Positions 23,938 to 32,602 of a DNA stretch of 38,029 bases are shown here, in pieces. The DNA is taken from assembly GCA_005889405.1 (NCBI GenBank), contig VBFY01000009.1, positions 1 to 38,029 on the forward strand, written 5' to 3'. The translations under genes and the position numbers were made by a program. The stretch comes from Chloroflexota bacterium (GTDB taxonomy: Bacteria; Chloroflexota; Limnocylindria; P2-11E). Each line of letters starts with the position of its first letter. The stretch's first letter is position 1. The notes below the pieces were generated by a model. It was not told the DNA's origin, made no database searches, and saw nothing but the letters and a program-made list of their open reading frames with translations.

Positions 23938-25003
23938 CTCGCGCGACGCCCGCGCGGTCGCGACGAAGGGCCCGCTGGTCGCCGGCGTGGAGCTCTCGGC
24001 CACCGTCGCGCGGGTGATCGTCGCGACGCGCGAGAACGCCCGGCTGCGGATCACCGGCCGCGGCGAGGCGGGGCTCGCCGAGGGCGCCGTGGTCGGCGGG
24101 CTGGTCGTCGACCGCGAATCCGTGGCCGCGGCCCTCACCACCGCATATGGGGCGGCCGAGCGCGGGCAGCGGTCGGAGCGCTCGATCGTCGCGATCGACG
24201 GCGACGACGTGCGCACCTATCACCTCTCGACCTCGTTCGAGCGCGAGTCGTCGTCCGCGCCCGTCGCGCCGAACGAGATCTCGCGCGCGACGCGCGAGGC
24301 GGCGACGGTCACGGCGAAGACCGCGGCCGCGAACGCTGAGGACGACCCCGCCCTTCGCGGCGTGCCGACCGCGCGGCTCCACGAAGACGTCGCATCGCTG
24401 TCGCTCGACGGCCGGCATCTCGCGACGCTCGTCGGCCAGCGCGGCGGGCTGGTGGAGGTGTGGAGCGATGTGAGCGTCGCGCCGCTGGTCCTCTCCGGAG
24501 CGGCCATCGGCGCGCTCGAGACCGCACGTCATCGTGGCGCGATCGTGCCGGGCGCGTACGCGCTGGGTCGCCTGCTCACGGAATCCGGCGTGCTCGACGC
24601 CGGCGTGCTGCGTCTCGGCGCCGACGTGACTTCGCTCGCGGTCCTGCGCGAGGGACGCGTTGTCGCGACACGTGCGTTCGGTCTTGGCCGCATCGCGATC
24701 GCGTCGCGCCCGGACCGTCTCGAGGCCGACGCGCGCGTCTGGGCCGACTGCGTCATCGCGTCTCTCCACACACTCGATGGTCTCCCGCCGGCGCGCTGGC
24801 TCTTCGTCGGCGTGCCCGACTCGCTGTCCGCGCTGCCGCGCGCGCTCGGCGAGGCGGTGGGAGGAGTGCGCGGCGGCGCAGTGGATGTCGCGCCATTGTC
24901 GGTCGGGATCGCGAGCCGCGCGTACAGCGATGTGACATTGCGCGCGGACGACCTCGTCGCGGTCGGCGCGGCTGCGATCGCGTCCGGGATCTTCGCGTCG
25001 TGA
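23924..25003 (+). CDS. FtsA/PilM-like actin-fold protein with degenerate ATPase motifs
   Basis: A 359-residue soluble protein beginning at GTG 23924 inside the end of alaS. The order of segments resembles FtsA/PilM: a phosphate-1-like strand (VAGVELSATVARVIVA), an SHS2-like insert (GRGEAGLAEGAVVGGLVVDRES... then RSIVAIDGDDV), and a phosphate-2-like strand (VLRLGADVTSLAVLREG). In active FtsA these strands carry D-[IL]-G-S/G-[ST]-x-K and D-I-G-G-G-T; here the Asp residues are Glu and Arg and the Gly/Thr/Lys pattern is lost, so nucleotide hydrolysis looks unlikely. Its stop overlaps the next gene (GTGA), a single-pass membrane protein with a cytoplasmic domain, which suggests a PilM-PilN-like partnership. 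The assignment rests on pattern and not on a search. Confidence 0.6.
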   Translation: MTAASSRDARAVATKGPLVAGVELSATVARVIVATRENARLRITGRGEAGLAEGAVVGGLVVDRESVAAALTTAYGAAERGQRSERSIVAIDGDDVRTYHLSTSFERESSSAPVAPNEISRATREAATVTAKTAAANAEDDPALRGVPTARLHEDVASLSLDGRHLATLVGQRGGLVEVWSDVSVAPLVLSGAAIGALETARHRGAIVPGAYALGRLLTESGVLDAGVLRLGADVTSLAVLREGRVVATRAFGLGRIAIASRPDRLEADARVWADCVIASLHTLDGLPPARWLFVGVPDSLSALPRALGEAVGGVRGGAVDVAPLSVGIASRAYSDVTLRADDLVAVGAAAIASGIFAS

Positions 25004-26508
25004 CGGTGCCTGTCGCCGGTCGGACGGTGATCGAGCTCGGCGCGCGCGCGAGCGTCTTGGAGGCGGTCGAGCGCATCGCCGCGGCGCCCGCGGCGGACGA
25101 CCTGGTGCTGTCGATCGCGGCCGGCGCTCCTACCGCGCGCAACGCGGTGTTCTTCGAGGTCGCGCGTCGGGCGGCGGGAACGCGCCGTCTCGCGATCGTC
25201 TCGTCAGACACACGCGCTCGCGCCCTGGCGTCGTCCGTGCATCTACCGGCGTTCGCCAGCACGGCGGCGCTCGAGCGGCAGGAGCTCGACGCGACCGAGC
25301 CGCTGACGACAGCCCGCCGCGCCGCGCTGGCGCGACCGATTCGTGTGAAGCGCGCCGCGGGCGCCTCACCGGCGCGGGTCCTCGGCATCCTGGGGAGCCT
25401 GCTCGCGGCGGCGCTCGTGCTGATGGTCGTGCTCGGACCCACCGCGACGGTCGTCGTCGCGCCGGTGTCGAAGGCGCTCGGTCCGATCGAATTCGATCTT
25501 CGCGCCGGGCCGCAGGGCGAGATCCCCGGCGCGCTCACGCTCGTCGCGAACGATCTGAGCCAGAAATACACGCAGAACGCCACCGGCGAGCGCCTCGACC
25601 CGGTCAAGGCGAAAGGTGTCGCTCGCTTCACGAACAAGAACACGCAGGACGTCCGCGTGCTGAAGGGCACCGTCGTGCGAACGCGCGACAACGTCCGCTT
25701 CCAGACGACCGAGGAGAAGATCATCCCGCGCAGCACGCTCGACATTCTTCCGCCCTTCGTGAAGTTCGGGACGGTGGACATCGGGATCGAAGCGCTCGAC
25801 GCCGGAGCTGCGGGCAATGTCGCGGCGAACACGATCACGATCGTGGACGGCAATGACTACGCGGTGAGCAATCCGCAGGCGACGAGCGGCGGCGAGATCA
25901 AGAAGTTCGCGGTGATCACAGCGTCGGACTACGGGCTCGCCGCCGGGCGCGCCGAGGAAGAGCTTCACAAAGCCGGCCTGAAGAAGGTCGACGACTGGAA
26001 GAAGGCCGCCGCGAAGGGTCAGCTCATCTACGGTCCGGTCACGAAGGTCACTGGGGTCACGACGTCAGCCGGCCTCGTCGGGACCGAACCGCCGAACGGC
26101 ATGTTCGAGCTCACGGTCACCGGGACCGCGACCGGCTACAGCGTGCCGGACGTCGAGCCGCGCGCCACGACCATCACGAAACTGAAAGAGCGCGCCGACC
26201 CCGAGTACGACATCGACCAGCAGGCTGCCGTGGTTGACGTGATCATCCAGCCGACGCTCGATGACAACGGCGTGCGCTGGCGGGTCCGCGGCCGGACGTC
26301 GCAGTTCCCGCGGGTGAAGGACGCGCCGCTTCGCACCGCGCTCGCGGGCCGCGACTTCGACGACGCGAAGGGCGTCGTGGAGGGCCAGGGTCTGGAGCTC
26401 AGGCGGATCGTCGTCTGGCCGGGCTGGTGGCCGCGGTTCCCGTTCTTCGACTCGCGTCTGCAGATCAAGGTGGATACGGAGACTCCGGCGACGTCGGCGT
26501 CGCCCTGA
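25000..26508 (+). CDS. Single-pass membrane protein with baseplate J/gp47-like extracellular region
   Basis: A 502-residue protein starting at GTG 25000 overlapping the FtsA-like stop. Residues 1-105 form a small alpha/beta cytoplasmic domain (DDLVLSIAAGAP, RRLAIVSSDTRARALASS), a basic linker precedes one transmembrane helix at about 126-147, and the remaining 350 residues are outside. The outer part contains AKGVARFTNKNTQDVRVLKG and GTVVRTRDNVRFQTTEE, the pattern of proteins often labelled baseplate J/gp47-like in Chloroflexota, in which a strand-rich domain sets an initial value then a threshold. No phage genes surround it, so it is a resident envelope protein. Role unknown; close linkage with mltG points to cell-wall growth or division. 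Confidence 0.68.
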   Translation: MTVPVAGRTVIELGARASVLEAVERIAAAPAADDLVLSIAAGAPTARNAVFFEVARRAAGTRRLAIVSSDTRARALASSVHLPAFASTAALERQELDATEPLTTARRAALARPIRVKRAAGASPARVLGILGSLLAAALVLMVVLGPTATVVVAPVSKALGPIEFDLRAGPQGEIPGALTLVANDLSQKYTQNATGERLDPVKAKGVARFTNKNTQDVRVLKGTVVRTRDNVRFQTTEEKIIPRSTLDILPPFVKFGTVDIGIEALDAGAAGNVAANTITIVDGNDYAVSNPQATSGGEIKKFAVITASDYGLAAGRAEEELHKAGLKKVDDWKKAAAKGQLIYGPVTKVTGVTTSAGLVGTEPPNGMFELTVTGTATGYSVPDVEPRATTITKLKERADPEYDIDQQAAVVDVIIQPTLDDNGVRWRVRGRTSQFPRVKDAPLRTALAGRDFDDAKGVVEGQGLELRRIVVWPGWWPRFPFFDSRLQIKVDTETPATSASP

Positions 26509-26510
26509 CC

Positions 26511-26894
26511 GTGCGCTATCTTGCCATGGACGTCGGCGACCGACGCATCGGGCTCGCCGTCGGTGATGACGCGTTCGGCCTCGCGCGGCCGCTCCGCACG
26601 CTGGCGCGACGCAACCTCGAGGCCGACCTCGCGACCCTCCGTGAGCTGATCGCGAAAGAGGAGGTGGGTGCCCTGGTGATCGGTCTTCCGCTGACGCTTC
26701 GCGGCGACGACGGGCCGCAGGCGCAGCGCGTGCGGCGCTTCGCGGAAGCGTGCGCGGCACTGGGACTCCCCGTGGATCTCTACGACGAGCGGTTCACGAC
26801 GGCCGAGGCCGTCCACCGCGGCGCCGCCGATCTGGACGCCGGCGCGGCGACGGTGCTTCTCGAAGACTTCCTATCGCGACGTCGCCCGAGCTGA
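26511..26894 (+). CDS. ruvX: Putative Holliday junction resolvase/pre-16S rRNA nuclease YqgF
   Basis: A 127-residue RNase H-like nuclease. GTG 26511 starts two bases after the upstream stop and gives the family start MRYLAMDVGDRRIGLAVGDD with catalytic Asp7. Other motifs are VIGLPLTLRG, YDERFTTAEA at about 91-100 and the C-terminal DLDAGAATVLLEDFL, where Asp109 is the expected metal ligand. E. coli YqgF processes the 5' end of 16S rRNA and related proteins can resolve DNA junctions. Gene order alaS-ruvX-mltG is conserved in many bacteria; here two envelope genes are inserted between alaS and ruvX. Overlaps mltG by one base (TGATG). Confidence 0.93.
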   Translation: MRYLAMDVGDRRIGLAVGDDAFGLARPLRTLARRNLEADLATLRELIAKEEVGALVIGLPLTLRGDDGPQAQRVRRFAEACAALGLPVDLYDERFTTAEAVHRGAADLDAGAATVLLEDFLSRRRPS

Positions 26895-28048
26895 TGGCGC
26901 AGCCGCGCAGCAGGGCAGCGCGCAACCTACCGCCGCGACGGCGCTCGGCGTACGGCCCGTTCGGCTTCCTGCTCGCCGTGGCGCTGCTCGTCGTCGGGCT
27001 CTACGCGGTCGCGCTCCCCCTTGCGGAGCAGGCCGGCGTCGCGTATGTCACGGAACACGACACGCTGCTGCGGCAGGACTTCGTGCGTGGATTCCTCGCC
27101 GACCGCGTCCGCAGCGAGGTCGATCTCGCAAAAGACACCCGCGCCGACAACCGGCCGTTCGTGATCGCGCGCGGGGAGACCGCGGGTGAGATCGGGAAAC
27201 GACTCGAGCAGGACGGCATCATCCGCTCGGCGCTCGCGTTCGACTTCGTGCTGTACGAGACCGAGCGTGAGAACGCGCTGCAGTCCGGCACGTATACGGT
27301 GTCGGCCGCGCTCACTCCGCGCGAGCTGGCAAAGCTCTTCGAGAAGGCGCCCGGCGAGCAGATCGTCCTGCGCATCATCGACGGCTGGCGCCTCACGGAG
27401 GTCGCGGCGGCGGTGAACAAGGCATTCCCGTCGATCACGAAAGAGGCGTTCACCGCGGCGGCGGTGGTGGGCGATCGCAAGAACACGGTTCTGGCCGGGA
27501 TGGACGCGAAGGCGTCGCTCGAGGGCTTTCTCTTTCCGGACACCTATTTCATGCGTCCGGACGTGACGGCGCCACAGATCGTGGACGTGCTGCTCGATAA
27601 CTTCGAGCGTAGGGCCGGCGCGACCCTTCGTGCCGCTTCCGTCGATCGCGGCGTCGCGATCTACGACATCGTGAAGCTCGCGTCGATCGTCGAACGAGAG
27701 GCGCGCGACCGGAACGAGAGCGCGACGATCGCGGGCGTGTACACCAATCGCCTGAGGATCGGCATGAAGCTCGACGCGGATCCGACGATCCAGTACGCGC
27801 TCGGCGAGTGGCGCGAGCTGTCGCTCGACGATCTCAAGCTGGCGTCCCCGTACAACACCTATCTCAACGCCGGGCTGCCGCCGACGCCCATCGCCAATCC
27901 GGGCGTCGCCGCGCTCGAGGGCGCTGCGAAGCCGGCAGTCGTGCCGTACTTCTACTTCGTCGCGAAGAACGACGGCACGGGTGGACACGCGTTCGCGGTC
28001 ACGTTCGAGGAGCAAGAGGCAAATAGGGTCAAATACGGGAACAAGTGA
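26894..28048 (+). CDS. mltG: Endolytic peptidoglycan transglycosylase MltG (YceG)
   Basis: A 384-residue membrane-anchored murein lytic transglycosylase that cuts nascent glycan strands. A basic cytoplasmic start (RSRAARNLPPRRR) precedes one transmembrane helix at about 24-45, a LysM-like segment follows (FVIARGETAGEIGKRL), then the YceG catalytic domain with Glu267 in ASIVEREARD corresponding to the family catalytic Glu, and the signature YNTYLNAGLPPTPIANPG. The start ATG 26894 overlaps the ruvX stop. It is the envelope enzyme of this operon and a plausible functional partner for the two genes preceding ruvX. Confidence 0.95.
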   Translation: MAQPRSRAARNLPPRRRSAYGPFGFLLAVALLVVGLYAVALPLAEQAGVAYVTEHDTLLRQDFVRGFLADRVRSEVDLAKDTRADNRPFVIARGETAGEIGKRLEQDGIIRSALAFDFVLYETERENALQSGTYTVSAALTPRELAKLFEKAPGEQIVLRIIDGWRLTEVAAAVNKAFPSITKEAFTAAAVVGDRKNTVLAGMDAKASLEGFLFPDTYFMRPDVTAPQIVDVLLDNFERRAGATLRAASVDRGVAIYDIVKLASIVEREARDRNESATIAGVYTNRLRIGMKLDADPTIQYALGEWRELSLDDLKLASPYNTYLNAGLPPTPIANPGVAALEGAAKPAVVPYFYFVAKNDGTGGHAFAVTFEEQEANRVKYGNK

Positions 28049-28058
28049 GCGTGTGAGC

Positions 28059-28862
28059 ATGGCGACCGCGTACCTGCTTGGCCATCCTGTCGCGCATTCG
28101 CTCTCGCCGGCGATGCACAACGCCGCGTTCATGGCGCTGGGCCTGCCGCACCGGTACGAGGCGCGCGACGTCGAGCCGCACCGCCTCGGAGATGTCGTCG
28201 ACGCACTGCGTTCGGATGACGTCCTCGGCGCGAACGTCACCATCCCGCACAAGGAAGCCGCGCTTCGACTCGTCGACGAGCTCGCCGCCGAAGCGCGGCG
28301 GATCGGCGCGGTCAACACGATCGTGCGACGGGCATCGCGTCTGGTCGGCGACAACACCGATGGCTACGGATTCGCGCAGGCGCTCGCAGCGGCGCGGGTC
28401 GACGTGACGGGCAAGGACGTCCTGGTCCTCGGTGCGGGCGGAGCGGCGCGCGCATGCGTGGCGGCGCTCGGTGCGGCGCGGATCGTCCTCGTCGCCGCGC
28501 GGCGCCTGGATCGCGCGAGCGCGCTCGCGGCCGCTGTGGGCAAGCCCACCCGCGCTCTGCCCTGGGCCGACGCGCGTCAGACCGCGCGCATCGACGTCCT
28601 TGTCAACGCCACGCCCATCGGACTGCACGGAGAGGATCTGCTCGCCGAGTTCTCCTTCACCGAGCTGCCACTCGCCGTGGTGGACCTCATCCCCACCGCC
28701 GCGATGACGCCGCTCGTCAAGACCGCCCGCGCCGTCAAGAATGTGGTCGTTGTGGACGGACTCTCGATGCTGCTGCACCAGGCGGCGCGCTCGTTCACGT
28801 TGTGGACGGGACGTGAGGCGCCGCTTGCCGTGATGCGCGCCGCGCTCCCGCGCGCGATATGA
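28059..28862 (+). CDS. aroE: Shikimate dehydrogenase
   Basis: A 267-residue enzyme reducing 3-dehydroshikimate to shikimate with NADPH. Shikimate-binding Ser14 and Ser16 are in AHSLSPAMHN, catalytic Lys65 is in VTIPHKEA and Asp101 in GDNTDGYGF; the nucleotide loop is GAGGAARA and the C-terminal motif is DGLSMLLHQA. ATG 28059 is ten bases after the mltG stop; an in-frame GTG at 28053 is an alternative. It is the first of four consecutive shikimate-pathway genes; its TGA overlaps the ATG of aroC. Confidence 0.95.
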   Translation: MATAYLLGHPVAHSLSPAMHNAAFMALGLPHRYEARDVEPHRLGDVVDALRSDDVLGANVTIPHKEAALRLVDELAAEARRIGAVNTIVRRASRLVGDNTDGYGFAQALAAARVDVTGKDVLVLGAGGAARACVAALGAARIVLVAARRLDRASALAAAVGKPTRALPWADARQTARIDVLVNATPIGLHGEDLLAEFSFTELPLAVVDLIPTAAMTPLVKTARAVKNVVVVDGLSMLLHQAARSFTLWTGREAPLAVMRAALPRAI

Positions 28863-30007
28863 GGCTGATCACCGCCGGCGAGTCGCACGGTCCGGGACTC
28901 GTCGCGGTCCTGGACGGCGTTCCGGCCGGCGTGCCGATCGCGGCGGGGGCGATCGACAGCGATCTGCGGCGACGCCAGCTCGGATACGGGCGGGGTGCGC
29001 GGCAGCGCATCGAACGCGATGCCGTGAACATCACCGGCGGCGTCCGCCACGGTCGCTCGACGGGCGCGCCGATCGCGCTGCAGATCGCGAACCGCGATGC
29101 CGTCAACTGGGAGCGCGTGATGAGCGTCGAACCCGTCCCCGAGCCGCCCGCGGCGATCACACGGCTGCGACCTGGTCACGCGGACCTCGCGGGCGCGCTC
29201 AAGTTCGGGCACGAGGACGTGCGCGATGTCATCGAGCGGTCGAGCGCCCGCGAGACGGCGGCGCGCGTCGCCGCGGGTGCGGTGGCGAAGGCCGTCCTCC
29301 GGCTCGTTGGCATGGAGGTGCGGAGCGAGACCAAGGCGATCGGCAGTGTCGAGAGCGAGCCACACTTTGATGCCGAGGCGGTCGAGGCGAGCGAGGTGCG
29401 TTGCGCGGACCGCGCGCGCTCGGACGCGATGGTCGCCGCGATCGCCGCGGCGCGTGAGGCCGGCGATACGCTCGGCGGGATCGTCGCCCTGCGCGTGAGC
29501 GGAGTTGTCCCCGGCCTCGGGACATCCGCGCAGTGGGACCGCCGTCTCGACGGACGCATCGCGCAGGCGCTCCTGTCGATCCAGAGCGCGAAGGGAGTGC
29601 AGTTCGCGGACGCGTTCGCGGCGGCCCGCGAGCGCGGCAGCGCGGTGCACGATCCGATCACCGTGCGCGACGGGCACTTCGCGCGCACGCGGAATCGCGC
29701 TGGTGGCCTCGAGGGGGGCATGAGCAACGGTGAGGACATCACCGTCGAGGTGGCGTTCAAGCCGATATCGACGCTGATGAAGCCGCTCCCCTCCGCGGAC
29801 CTGCGCACCGGTGAACCATCGCCGGCGCACGTCGAACGCAGCGACGTCTGTGTCGTTCCGGCCGCCGGCGTCGTCGCCGAGGCGATGCTCGCGTTCGTGC
29901 TGGCGGACGCGCTCGTTGAGAAGTTCGGCTGCGATACCGCGGACGATCTCGTCGCCGCGGTCGAGCGTTACCGCGCGCGCCTCCGTCCGATCGACCAGAG
30001 GGCCTGA
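28859..30007 (+). CDS. aroC: Chorismate synthase
   Basis: A 382-residue FMN-dependent enzyme that removes phosphate from EPSP to give chorismate, the last shared step of aromatic amino-acid synthesis. Visible signatures are GESHGPGL at the N-terminus, GYGRGARQRIE, RPGHADLAGALKFG (with neighbouring ERSSARETAARVA) and the C-terminal GVVAEAMLAF. Starts at ATG 28859 overlapping aroE by four bases and overlaps aroKB by one base (TGATG). EPSP synthase and DAHP synthase are not in the window. Confidence 0.97.
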   Translation: MRLITAGESHGPGLVAVLDGVPAGVPIAAGAIDSDLRRRQLGYGRGARQRIERDAVNITGGVRHGRSTGAPIALQIANRDAVNWERVMSVEPVPEPPAAITRLRPGHADLAGALKFGHEDVRDVIERSSARETAARVAAGAVAKAVLRLVGMEVRSETKAIGSVESEPHFDAEAVEASEVRCADRARSDAMVAAIAAAREAGDTLGGIVALRVSGVVPGLGTSAQWDRRLDGRIAQALLSIQSAKGVQFADAFAAARERGSAVHDPITVRDGHFARTRNRAGGLEGGMSNGEDITVEVAFKPISTLMKPLPSADLRTGEPSPAHVERSDVCVVPAAGVVAEAMLAFVLADALVEKFGCDTADDLVAAVERYRARLRPIDQRA

Positions 30008-31599
30008 TGCATCTCTTCGTCGTCGGTCCGCCGGGCATCGGCAAGAGCACCGTCGCGCCTCTCCTTGCGGGGATGCTCGGCGCGAGCGTGGTCGAGACCG
30101 ACCGCGCCATCGCCCGACGGGCGCGTAAGACGAACAAGGACCTCATCGAACAGGACGGCATGGAAGCGTTCCGCGACGTCGAGTCGCGCGTCATCGCATC
30201 GCTGCGGCCGACACCGGCGTGGGTCGTCGTCGACACCGGTGGCGGCGCGCCGATCCGCGAAGAGAATCGCAAGCGGATGCGCGAGCTCGGCCTGATCATC
30301 GGGATGCGCGGGTCCGTGGAGCCGATCGCAGCCGGCATCGCCGCCACGATGGCGAAGCGGCCGAACCAGCAGGTCGCTCCGGAGGACCGAGCCCGATCGG
30401 CGCTGCGCGAGCGTCGCGTGGCGTACGCCGATGCGGACGTCACGTTCGACATCGACCGTGACGCGACGGCCGCGGACTCCGCGCACGCGATCGCGGCGTG
30501 GCTCATCGCGGCTCGCGGCGTCCGCGTCGATGTCGGCGGGGAGCATGCGTATCCGGTGCTCGTGCGCGCCGGACTCCTCGACCAGGTCGGCACACATCTC
30601 GGCGACCTCGGCTGGTCCGGGCGTATCGCGGTGGTCAGCGAGCCCGCCGCGGCCGCGCGCTACGAAGCGCGCTTGGTGCGCTCGCTGGAGCGTTCCGGGT
30701 TCGATCCGGTCGCGCTCCGCGTTCCCACCGGCGAAAGCGCGAAGTCGGTGCGGGCCGTCGCGCGGCTCTGGGGAGATCTCGCCGAAGCCGGGATCGGTCG
30801 CGATGGCGGGATCGTCGCGCTCGGCGGTGGCGCGGTCGGCGATGCGGCGGGGTTCGCGGCCGCGACCTATCTGCGTGGCGTCCGCGTCGCCCAGGTCCCG
30901 ACGACGCTGCTCGGCATGGTCGACGCGGCGATCGGTGGCAAGACCGCCATCGACATCCCGGAAGGCAAGAACCTGGTCGGCGCGTTCCATCCGCCCCACG
31001 CGGTCTTTGCCGACGTCGGCGTGCTCTCGACGCTGCCGCAGCGCCAGCTCTCATCCGGTCTCGCGGAGGTCGTAAAGAGCGCTTTCCTCGCGGATCGCGA
31101 CGCGGTCGCGCAGGTCGAGCGGTCGTTGGACTCGGTGCTGCGCGGCGAGATCGGTCCGCAGGTCACGACCGTCGCGCTCGCGGCCGAGGTGAAAGCCGGG
31201 ATCGTGACGCTCGACCCGCGCGAAACCGGGCTGCGCGAGCTCCTGAACTTCGGCCACACCATGGGTCACGCCTACGAGGCAGCCTCGGGCTACCGCGTCA
31301 CGCACGGCGAGGCCGTCGCGGTCGGCCTGGTGTTCGCGTCGGCGCTGTCCGAAACGCTGGGGCTCGCGCCGCGGTCGCTCCGGATCGACATCGAGCGACT
31401 GCTTGCACGCGCGCGCCTGCCGATCCGAGCGGCACTCACGCGCGAGGTCTGGACCTACCTCGAGCGGGACAAGAAGGCGCGCGCGGGGAAGGTGCGTTGG
31501 ATCTTGCCGCGGCGCGTCGGCCTTTTCAGCGAGGTCACCGATGTCGGCGACAAGGCGCTGCGCGAGGCGGCCCGGCTGCTGCGTGGTCGCGCCGCATGA
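30007..31599 (+). CDS. aroKB: Fused shikimate kinase/3-dehydroquinate synthase
   Basis: A 530-residue two-enzyme fusion. Residues 1-165 are shikimate kinase: Walker A GPPGIGKST (7-15), shikimate-binding Asp32 and Arg56, the GGG loop at 78-80 and lid RPN near 118. Residues from about 171 are 3-dehydroquinate synthase: NAD-binding GGGAVGDAAGFAAATY, PTTLLGMVDAAIGGK, GKNLVGAFHPP, EVVKSAF with a metal Glu and NFGHTMGHAYE with metal histidines. Both halves keep their active-site residues, so the protein should carry out steps 2 and 5 of the pathway. A kinase-first fusion is known from Thermotoga and some other bacteria. Overlaps aroC and aroQ. Confidence 0.96.
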   Translation: MHLFVVGPPGIGKSTVAPLLAGMLGASVVETDRAIARRARKTNKDLIEQDGMEAFRDVESRVIASLRPTPAWVVVDTGGGAPIREENRKRMRELGLIIGMRGSVEPIAAGIAATMAKRPNQQVAPEDRARSALRERRVAYADADVTFDIDRDATAADSAHAIAAWLIAARGVRVDVGGEHAYPVLVRAGLLDQVGTHLGDLGWSGRIAVVSEPAAAARYEARLVRSLERSGFDPVALRVPTGESAKSVRAVARLWGDLAEAGIGRDGGIVALGGGAVGDAAGFAAATYLRGVRVAQVPTTLLGMVDAAIGGKTAIDIPEGKNLVGAFHPPHAVFADVGVLSTLPQRQLSSGLAEVVKSAFLADRDAVAQVERSLDSVLRGEIGPQVTTVALAAEVKAGIVTLDPRETGLRELLNFGHTMGHAYEAASGYRVTHGEAVAVGLVFASALSETLGLAPRSLRIDIERLLARARLPIRAALTREVWTYLERDKKARAGKVRWILPRRVGLFSEVTDVGDKALREAARLLRGRAA

Positions 31600-32048
31600 A
31601 GACGAAGATGAAGCAATTCCTGCTGGTGAACGGGCCCAATCTCAACACGCTCGGCACGCGTGAGCCAGACATCTACGGCACGACGACGCTTGACGAGATC
31701 GTGACGCGCTGCAGCGCCATCGCCCGCGACGCCGGCGCCGCGGTCACGGCGTTCCAGTCGAATCACGAGGGCGCGCTCATCGACTTCCTGCAGCAGCAGG
31801 CGGCGGCCGATGGTGCCATCATCAATCCTGGAGGGCTCGCTCACACCTCGGTCGTGCTCCGTGACGCCGTCGCGGCCTGCAGGTTCCCGGTCGTAGAGGT
31901 GCACATCAGCGACGTGACGAAGCGTGAGCCGTTCCGCCACCATAGTTACCTCAAGGACGTGACCGCGAATCAGGTCGTCGGCCTGGGCGTCGTCGGCTAC
32001 GAGGTCGCGCTCCGCTGGCTCATCGAGGAGACGAGGAAGCAGCAGTGA
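31596..32048 (+). CDS. aroQ: Type II 3-dehydroquinate dehydratase
   Basis: A 150-residue dodecameric-type enzyme converting 3-dehydroquinate to 3-dehydroshikimate. Motifs are NGPNLNTLGTREPDIYG with the lid Arg22 and catalytic Tyr27, SNHEG, INPGGLAHTSVVLRDA and EVHISDVTKREPFRHHS with catalytic His103. ATG 31596 overlaps the aroKB stop; a second ATG four codons later could also be used. The stop overlaps the efp GTG (GTGA). Together with AroKB and AroE it completes the route from DAHP to shikimate-3-phosphate. Confidence 0.96.
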   Translation: MKTKMKQFLLVNGPNLNTLGTREPDIYGTTTLDEIVTRCSAIARDAGAAVTAFQSNHEGALIDFLQQQAAADGAIINPGGLAHTSVVLRDAVAACRFPVVEVHISDVTKREPFRHHSYLKDVTANQVVGLGVVGYEVALRWLIEETRKQQ

Positions 32049-32602
32049 TAAGCACCGGGGAGATCAAACGCGGCATCACCGTCGAGATCGACGGCCAGCT
32101 CTACCAGATCGTCGAGTTCCAGCACATCAAGATGGGGCGCGGCAGCGCGCAGGTCCGCATGAAGCTGCGGAACGTGCGTAAGGGCGACCTCATCGAGAAG
32201 ACGGTCCAGGCCGGCGAGCGCTTCCAGCGCGCCCGGCTCGACCACCGCGTGGTGCAGTTCATGTACAAGGACGGCACGCACTACCACTTCATGGACACCA
32301 AAACCTACGACCAGATCGCCCTCGACGCGGACCAGCTCGGCGACGCCGTAAATTACCTCACCGACGGCATGGAGGTCACGCTCAACGAGTACGAGGGCGA
32401 CCCGATCGGTGTCGACATGCCCGCATCCATCGTGATGACCGTCGCCTCGACGGACTTCGGCCTCAAGGGCGACACGGCGACCGGCGCGACGAAGCCCGCG
32501 ACGCTCGAGTCGGGCCTCAAGGTCAACGTGCCGCTGTTCGTGAAGGCGGGTGACAGGATCAAGGTCGACACGCGGACGGGTGAGTATCTCGAGCGCGCCT
32601 AA
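32045..32602 (+). CDS. efp: Elongation factor P, Arg32 type
   Basis: A 185-residue three-domain translation factor that rescues ribosomes stalled at polyproline. The KOW-like N-terminal domain, the central OB domain and C-terminal OB domain (SGLKVNVPLFVKAGDRIKVD, TGEYLERA) are all present. The tip of the domain-I loop, which in E. coli carries lysinylated Lys34 in PGKG, reads KMGRGSA with Arg32. Arg at the tip is found in rhamnosylated EF-Ps that need EarP, but the surrounding GRGSA context differs from the Pseudomonas one and no earP is in the window. GTG 32045 overlaps aroQ; the 3' end overlaps xseA by 23 bases. Confidence 0.95.
   Translation: MISTGEIKRGITVEIDGQLYQIVEFQHIKMGRGSAQVRMKLRNVRKGDLIEKTVQAGERFQRARLDHRVVQFMYKDGTHYHFMDTKTYDQIALDADQLGDAVNYLTDGMEVTLNEYEGDPIGVDMPASIVMTVASTDFGLKGDTATGATKPATLESGLKVNVPLFVKAGDRIKVDTRTGEYLERA

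Noticed and set aside
25000-26508. Prophage or contractile-injection baseplate remnant
   Set aside because: Only one gene has baseplate-J-like sequence, it has a transmembrane helix and a cytoplasmic domain, and all neighbours are housekeeping genes.
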